From an uncultured Eubacteriales bacterium (GTDB lineage: Bacteria > Bacillota > Clostridia > Oscillospirales > CAG-272): DNA of 17,931 nucleotides. Of the stretch, positions 13,569-17,931 are shown in pieces (positions within the stretch are counted from its first letter, which is position 1; the number at the start of each line of letters is the position of its first letter). Under the pieces are notes generated by a model. The model was not told the origin of the DNA. It ran no database searches and saw only the letters and a program-made list of their open reading frames with translations. Position numbers and translations under genes: made by a program. Where the stretch lies: NCBI GenBank assembly GCA_934526185.1, contig CAKTAA010000046.1, positions 1-17,931 of the forward strand, in the 5' to 3' direction.

Positions 13569-15533
13569 ATGTTTAAAAAACCGAAAAAGCATGGTCAGGT
13601 AAAAGTTTTGTCTTTTTTTATGAGTTTGGTTTTGCTGTGCGGAATTTTTCAGGTATCCGGTCTTAAAAGAGCTTCTGTTACCGCAATCAACGACGCGAAA
13701 ATCAGTTTGGATTTGAAAAACAAAATGGCAGAGATTTCAGACGATGAATTGATTCCTGTCTGGATCACGATGACGCCGGTTTCGGATAATGTTATCAAAC
13801 AGAAAATGATATCCGAAAAAAGCATGAATCCTGAAGTATATGAAAATGAGGAACGGTTTGAAGCAGAGATTCTGCCGCAGATTGAGAGACAGGTCGAACA
13901 TAAGTTAGGTTACCAGACTGCGCATGCATCGGCTGTACAGGCGGACAATACCATGAGAACGCCTATTGAAACCGCCGTTTCCGAAGAATATGACGAATAC
14001 TTAACGGCAAAAAGAGAGATTGTCAAACGCGAGTATTCGGCGTTGAATGACAAATTTTTAAGCGAAAATGCAATTCAGAACGAGAATCGTAAAATTATTT
14101 ATAATAGCCGATACACCTCGACAATCATTATGGAAGCGACAAAGAGTGAGATTGCTGCGTATAAAAATATGGACAATGTGGAAGAAATCTCGCTTTATGT
14201 TGAAATGACAGAAGACCCTATGCTTAGTATTTCATTGGATCAAGTGGGTGTTTATTGTACGGGAGGTACAGGCTACGCCGATCCAAACGGCGGATGGCTT
14301 GGATACAGCGGTCTCGGCGTAAAAATTGGCGTCATTGAAGCGAAAGGCGGTCGCTACGACAGCAGCTCGCCACACCTTAGCGGACGTCAAAATTTATACT
14401 TCGTAGACAATATTATGGCTGATGGAACACCATTAAATTCGAATGTCAGCCTTCATGCAACTTATGTTACCAGTATTATTGCAGGTAAAAGCGTGACGTA
14501 TGATTCTGTAAACTATAAAGGTGTTGTTGGAGGCGCTACTGTATATCAAATACCAACGTTAAATTCAACTGATACGCTCAATGCTTTTCAGCAGCTTGCC
14601 GATCTTGGGGTTCATGTTATTAACTTTAGTGGAGGTTCTTATACAGGCACAGAGTACACAAATACAGATAAGGAATTTGATAAACTTATTGCCAATACAG
14701 GCATTGTTTTAGTCAGCGCAGCCGGAAATCCAAAGGTTGATGTAGCTTCACCGGCGAAAGCGTTAAATACAATCGCCGTTGGAAATGCTGCAACAAAATC
14801 TTCTGCGCATCAAGCGGCACCTTCTCCATATAGTATATATTCAACATCTGGTTATGTCGAAGCTGACTATTTGCCGAACAAACCGGATATCTCGGCGCCG
14901 GGAACATTAATCAACGCAGTGATGTCTTCAAAATTTTTGTACCCTGATATCGAAAGTGATTTTGATGTGTTACATACAAGCAACGGAACAAGCTATGCAG
15001 CACCAATTGTTACCGGAATCATCGCGCAGATGATGCAGGCAAAGCCCAGCCTGAAGGGCAATCCGGCTGCAGTAAAAGCAGCGTTGCTGCTCGGCGCGGA
15101 TGCTTCAAAAATTTCTGCCACCGACAATCCAAAAGTCGGCGATTTAAGAGACAAAAGCGGGGCGGGACTTATAAACGCGATAGGGGCTGTCAACAACGCA
15201 TTAAGCGCCACAAAATTATCTATGACGACCACATCTGCTGCAAACACGTCAAGCTTTTATTTAGCCGCAGGTCAAAAAATACGGGCCGTTATGATCTTTG
15301 ACAAAAAGAATGATGTGCTTATCACTTCGGCGGAGACGATGGACGACTTTGATATTTACCTTATGAACGGAAGTTCCTACAAAGTCAGAAAAGTTTCGAG
15401 CAGAAACAATGTAGATATCATTGAGTATACGGCCGCAGCATCGGGGTATTATCATTTCCGTGTCTATCCCTCCAATATTGTTGATACAACGAAAACGCCG
15501 ACGGTTACTATTGTATATAATATAACAGGATAA
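13569..15533 (+). CDS. Secreted S8 (subtilisin-fold) serine protease-like protein, catalytic Asp replaced by Glu
   Basis: This encodes 654 residues. ATG 13569 is 7 nt after AAGGAG; GTG 13563 would overlap that site. A Lys-rich n-region and hydrophobic segment 12-31 form a signal peptide, with possible cleavage after Val-Thr-Ala39. Residues ~40-220 look like an acidic/basic helical propeptide ending in an I9-like strand (STIIMEATKSEIAAYKNM). The peptidase domain spans ~225-545: VKIGVIEAKG, where Glu257 replaces the usual catalytic Asp; His296 in LHATYVTSIIAG; the oxyanion Asn387 in VSAAGN; and nucleophile Ser475 in NGTSYAAP. Residues ~555-652 form a beta-sandwich like pre-peptidase C-terminal domains (DFDIYLMN, GYYHFRVYP). 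There is no wall anchor. Activity is uncertain because of Glu257. The SLH gene follows by ~100 bp. Confidence 0.88.
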   Translation: MFKKPKKHGQVKVLSFFMSLVLLCGIFQVSGLKRASVTAINDAKISLDLKNKMAEISDDELIPVWITMTPVSDNVIKQKMISEKSMNPEVYENEERFEAEILPQIERQVEHKLGYQTAHASAVQADNTMRTPIETAVSEEYDEYLTAKREIVKREYSALNDKFLSENAIQNENRKIIYNSRYTSTIIMEATKSEIAAYKNMDNVEEISLYVEMTEDPMLSISLDQVGVYCTGGTGYADPNGGWLGYSGLGVKIGVIEAKGGRYDSSSPHLSGRQNLYFVDNIMADGTPLNSNVSLHATYVTSIIAGKSVTYDSVNYKGVVGGATVYQIPTLNSTDTLNAFQQLADLGVHVINFSGGSYTGTEYTNTDKEFDKLIANTGIVLVSAAGNPKVDVASPAKALNTIAVGNAATKSSAHQAAPSPYSIYSTSGYVEADYLPNKPDISAPGTLINAVMSSKFLYPDIESDFDVLHTSNGTSYAAPIVTGIIAQMMQAKPSLKGNPAAVKAALLLGADASKISATDNPKVGDLRDKSGAGLINAIGAVNNALSATKLSMTTTSAANTSSFYLAAGQKIRAVMIFDKKNDVLITSAETMDDFDIYLMNGSSYKVRKVSSRNNVDIIEYTAAASGYYHFRVYPSNIVDTTKTPTVTIVYNITG

Positions 15534-15566
15534 TATAGGTTAGATTTTTATGAATGAACAAAACAT

Positions 15567-15620
15567 GTGGCAGCTTGAAAAAAACCGGATCGCACTGCCA
15601 CCGTACGCCGTATTTACGGC
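15567..15620 (+). other. Two hairpins between the S8 and SLH genes
   Basis: GTGGCAG (15567-15573) pairs with CTGCCAC (15595-15601) around a 21-nt loop. GCCGT (15607-15611) pairs with ACGGC (15616-15620) around ATTT. Neither is followed by a T tract, so they are not terminators. They sit just before the SLH ribosome site (GGAGG, 15626-15630) and may affect message processing or translation. No promoter is visible in the ~100-bp gap, consistent with cotranscription. Confidence 0.35.
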
Positions 15621-15635
15621 AGAATGGAGGTTATA

Positions 15636-17030
15636 ATGAAGAACATATCTGTGAAACGCCGGCGATTTTCTTTCATTTCGTTGGTTCTGCTCATCGCCAT
15701 GCTGCTGAATATCGCCGTCTTGGCTGAGAGTGAAACGACTGATAGCGGGAAAACCACCGGTTTGGATTCCGCTCTGGAGGAGCAAATCCGCACGGACTAT
15801 CTGGAAAAATACAAGCTGGACCACCCTGAATCAACGAAGGAACTGACTCCCGACGATTTTAGGGTGTATGATTATTACGGAAATCATAACGGCTACGAAG
15901 TATTTGTAATAGGTCTTGCTGACTGGGTGATTGATTTTATGGAGGGAAGACTGGAGATGGGAAATTATATTCTCACTTTGGGCTCCATGGCCTATCTGCC
16001 GAATTTCTTTGCCTATAAGGATTCCGCCTTTGTCACCGTTGAGGAAGCCTATAAAACGGGGCTCTTTACCGAAGAGGATATTTACAATATCGGTACTGCC
16101 GGCGGCAATCTCAGCACAAAATCCGGTATGGATCCTGCCGTTGAGAGACAGCTTCGCATGGACTACTTGAAATATTTAGGACAGAAACGCCCGGTTATGG
16201 CAAAAGACCTGGCGGTCGAAGATATTTTTGTTCGGAATTATTACGGCAGCCACAGCGGCTGTGAGGTCGTTCTGATGGATATCGTTGACGTAATCAATAC
16301 TTCTGATATATTAGAGCTGGAGATCGCCGGATATCTTTTCACCTTTGCTTCGGGTTCATACAGAGAAAGGTTTCTTGCCTATAAGGATTCAACCTTTGTA
16401 ACCGTTGGAGAGGCATATGACAAGGGACTTCTTACCGAGAAGGACGTTTATAACATTGGCCTGGCCCATGACAATTTCTTCCCTTTTACCGATGTGGCAA
16501 GAGATAGCTGGTACTTTGACGCGGCGGCCTGTGCATACAGAGAAGGATGGATCAAAGGGACCGGCGATAATCAGTTCTCGCCTGACCTCACCATGACGCG
16601 CGCTATGCTGACTGCAATCCTGTGGCGCTGGAAGGGCTCACCGGAGGTTTATAAGAACCCGTTTTCAGATGTTGCAGACGGCGAATGGTACACATACGCG
16701 ATTTCTTGGGCTGCTGCGGCCAGTATTGTCAAGGGGACGGGCGACGATGAGTTCAGTCCTGATGACACTATGACGCGTGAGCAGCTTGTAACGCTTTTAT
16801 TCCGGTATGCAGAAAAGTTTAACATCGACACAAATAAAGGAGGTTCACTCTCTGATTTTTCAGATGCATCGGCGGTCAGTGATTATGCAGCGGACGCTAT
16901 GGAGTGGGCTGTAGCCGAAGGTCTGATCGTAGGTGTGCCTGACGGCGGACAACTTGCGCTGAATCCGCAGGGAGGTATTTCGAGAGCGGAAAGTGCTGTT
17001 CTTCTCCAGCGGTTTTCGAACATGTCTTGA
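15636..17030 (+). CDS. SLH-domain cell-surface protein with a duplicated uncharacterised repeat
   Basis: This encodes 464 residues. ATG 15636 is 5 nt after GGAGG; the upstream in-frame ATG 15624 overlaps that site. A basic start (MKNISVKRRR) and hydrophobic segment 11-30 form a signal peptide ending VLAES. Two related ~110-residue repeats follow, at ~43-153 and ~164-275. Shared landmarks are LDSALEEQIRTDYL/MDPAVERQLRMDYL, YYGNHNGYEV/YYGSHSGCEV, FAYKDSAFVTVEEAY/LAYKDSTFVTVGEAY and GLFTEEDIYNIG/GLLTEKDVYNIG. Three S-layer-homology domains lie at ~283-335, 342-395 and 406-462, two with the GTGD..FSPD..MTR signature. They bind secondary cell-wall polymer, so the protein sits on the cell surface. 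The repeat's function is unknown to me. It probably shares a transcript with the S8 gene. Confidence 0.93.
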   Translation: MKNISVKRRRFSFISLVLLIAMLLNIAVLAESETTDSGKTTGLDSALEEQIRTDYLEKYKLDHPESTKELTPDDFRVYDYYGNHNGYEVFVIGLADWVIDFMEGRLEMGNYILTLGSMAYLPNFFAYKDSAFVTVEEAYKTGLFTEEDIYNIGTAGGNLSTKSGMDPAVERQLRMDYLKYLGQKRPVMAKDLAVEDIFVRNYYGSHSGCEVVLMDIVDVINTSDILELEIAGYLFTFASGSYRERFLAYKDSTFVTVGEAYDKGLLTEKDVYNIGLAHDNFFPFTDVARDSWYFDAAACAYREGWIKGTGDNQFSPDLTMTRAMLTAILWRWKGSPEVYKNPFSDVADGEWYTYAISWAAAASIVKGTGDDEFSPDDTMTREQLVTLLFRYAEKFNIDTNKGGSLSDFSDASAVSDYAADAMEWAVAEGLIVGVPDGGQLALNPQGGISRAESAVLLQRFSNMS

Positions 17031-17222
17031 TTGACATTCAAGTCACATATCGGCTTTTGATGCTTTGTTTTCATTTTATCACTGTGAACGCAATCCAGCG
17101 GCAGCTTGCCGTCTCATGGTTCTTTGAATACAGGCTGGCACAACCCACCCCTCCGACTTTTGGTAAGCTCCATAAACTGTACTGAACAGGTAAGCTGCGG
17201 TTCCGGCCATATGACATCGTGG
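17031..17222. other. Long untranslated stretch after the SLH gene
   Basis: This is about 190 bp between the SLH stop codon and its terminator. I found no coding frame with a ribosome site, no clear promoter and no recognisable RNA. The C-rich run around 17140-17155 and the GCGGTTCC near 17197 recall pieces of T-box leaders but lack the T-box consensus. It is best read as a 3' untranslated region. Confidence 0.4.
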
Positions 17223-17262
17223 TTCCCTGCGTCTCAGCAAAACGGAGACGCGGGGAATTTTT
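17223..17262 (+). terminator. Intrinsic terminator of the S8-SLH module
   Basis: TTCCCTGCGTCTC (17223-17235) pairs over 13 bp, with one G-U pair, to GAGACGCGGGGAA (17245-17257) around a 9-nt loop. Five T follow (17258-17262). The minus strand lacks a T tract, so it acts on plus-strand transcripts. It stops the surface module before the convergent regulator gene. Confidence 0.9.
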
Positions 17263-17331
17263 ATGCCTGTCCTATAAATATAATGTTGTATTTGCGCTGC
17301 GGCAGAGAAGCGGCCGGATACAAAAACGCGG

Positions 17332-17874
17332 TTATTTGATTCTGCGGTAAAAGCCGTTTTTGCGTTCCATAAGCTTTAAAGCAATCAGTTCGCGGCGCAG
17401 CGTACAGAAGTCGTCATAATATTTTTGTATTGCTGCATTGATCTCGGCTTCCGGATAATCACGGTCGCGCTCAAATTCCTGTGCAATATACTCACAGACA
17501 ATTTCGCGCTTTTTTAACTGTGACGGAATACATTTTAACCTGCCGTTTTCAAAAAAACTGTCGATGACTTTCTGTTTATATCTGATATCCCCTTCGGGAT
17601 TTTCGGGCGGAGACAGAAAGCTGGAGAGCGGTTTTTCGAATATAGCCCGGTTCAGAGAATAAATCATATAATATTGCGTTCTTGAACAGGTAACCAGCCC
17701 AGACTGCTCGAGCTTTTTTAAATGAAAGCTGACCGTGCCGGCGGTCAGCTTCAATTTATCGGCAAGCAGCTCTACATAGCTGTCGTTCTGACTCAGAAGA
17801 TTTACAATGTCAAACCTTGTTTTATCGCCGAGGGCCTTGAAAACGGATACGGCGTCATATATCATTTCCATCAT
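17332..17874 (-). CDS. ArsR-type winged-helix regulator with DUF2087 domain
   Basis: This 180-residue transcription factor has an N-terminal ArsR/SmtB-like winged helix (~5-75): FKALGDKTRFDIVNLL, then the recognition helix region TAGTVSFHLKKLEQSGLV (44-61) and a beta-wing. Residues ~105-178 match DUF2087: FFENGRLKCIPSQLKKREIV, then DYPEAEINAAIQKYYDDFCTLRRELI and a C-terminal GFYRRIK. The usual ArsR metal ligands (CVC in the alpha-3 helix) are absent, so metal sensing is unlikely. Three in-frame Met codons lie at the start (MMEM); I kept the first, about 11 nt after AAGG. The gene is convergent to the SLH module, and its targets are unknown, possibly beyond the window. Confidence 0.92.
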   Translation of the reverse strand: MMEMIYDAVSVFKALGDKTRFDIVNLLSQNDSYVELLADKLKLTAGTVSFHLKKLEQSGLVTCSRTQYYMIYSLNRAIFEKPLSSFLSPPENPEGDIRYKQKVIDSFFENGRLKCIPSQLKKREIVCEYIAQEFERDRDYPEAEINAAIQKYYDDFCTLRRELIALKLMERKNGFYRRIK

Positions 17875-17895
17875 TTTTTACCGTGCCTTGGATAC

Positions 17896-17909
17896 AAAGG
17901 CTTTCCTTT
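17896..17909 (-). promoter_or_regulatory. Short inverted repeat upstream of the ArsR-type gene
   Basis: On the minus strand AAAGG, four bases, then CCTTT lies about 20-35 bp before the start codon of the regulator. Such sites are often autoregulatory operators in ArsR-type genes. It is short, and the promoter region is cut by the window edge. Confidence 0.25.
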
Positions 17910-17931
17910 ATCGGACTTTTTGCGGGTACAG

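Noticed and set aside
17106..17262. Possible T-box-like or other RNA leader after the SLH gene (C-rich run, GCGGTTCC, then terminator)
   Set aside because: The T-box consensus (AGGGTGG-ACCGCG) is absent on both strands, no promoter was found upstream, and the terminator is explained as the end of the SLH transcript.
17279..17284. TATAAT between the SLH terminator and the ArsR-type gene
   Set aside because: There is no matching -35 box at 16-18 bp, and transcription would only run antisense into the regulator gene.
1..17931. CRISPR arrays, tRNA, rRNA, insertion sequences or integrase genes
   Set aside because: No regularly spaced repeats, cloverleaf sequences, rRNA segments, transposase motifs or terminal inverted repeats with flanking duplications were seen on either strand.

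Overview
The window looks like a chromosomal segment of a low-to-mid GC, Gram-positive-type anaerobe of the Firmicutes, most likely class Clostridia. The evidence is strong AGGAGG-type ribosome sites, sigma-A promoters with consensus hexamers, the lonA-engB neighbourhood, the scpA-scpB pair, a DUF2953 protein, and an S-layer-homology (SLH) surface protein. Species cannot be named from the sequence alone.

Layout. (1) Positions 1-1422, minus strand: a probable two-gene operon with an unrecognised single-pass membrane protein followed by a zinc/manganese-type ABC substrate-binding lipoprotein cut by the window edge. It has a good sigma-A promoter at 1551-1579, and a 19-bp Fur-family-like palindrome covers the -10 box. 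(2) Positions 1423-2207: a long divergent intergenic region with that promoter, a second strong plus-strand promoter, and a compact structured element ending in an intrinsic-terminator-like stem and seven T. This reads as an unannotated ~120-nt RNA or an attenuated lon leader. (3) Positions 2208-13064, plus strand: ten co-directional, mostly housekeeping genes: lon, engB, lysA, a site-2 protease, scpA, scpB, a DUF2953 membrane protein, an ACT-domain protein (UPF0237), its usual partner UPF0210/DUF711, and a two-domain SGNH hydrolase. A strong terminator at 13126-13157 closes the group. (4) Positions 13158-17262: an AT-richer, accessory-looking surface module. An AT-rich spacer and a consensus promoter lead into a ~160-nt structured leader with two overlapping mini-ORFs. 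A secreted S8 protease-like protein follows, with Glu where the catalytic Asp normally sits, and then an SLH protein with two copies of an uncharacterised ~110-residue repeat. A strong terminator ends it at 17223-17262. (5) Positions 17332-17874, minus strand: an ArsR-type HTH regulator with a DUF2087 C-terminal domain, convergent with the surface module.

How the genes fit together. The central block combines protein quality control (Lon), ribosome assembly (EngB), lysine/diaminopimelate metabolism (LysA), membrane proteolysis (site-2 protease), chromosome condensation (ScpA/ScpB) and the conserved but poorly understood UPF0237-UPF0210 pair. The left edge is metal uptake with probable metalloregulation. 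The right side looks like an envelope module whose protease-like and wall-bound proteins may be expressed together under a structured leader. The most novel-looking signals are the candidate RNA at 1917-2036, the leader at 13408-13568, and the S8-SLH pair.
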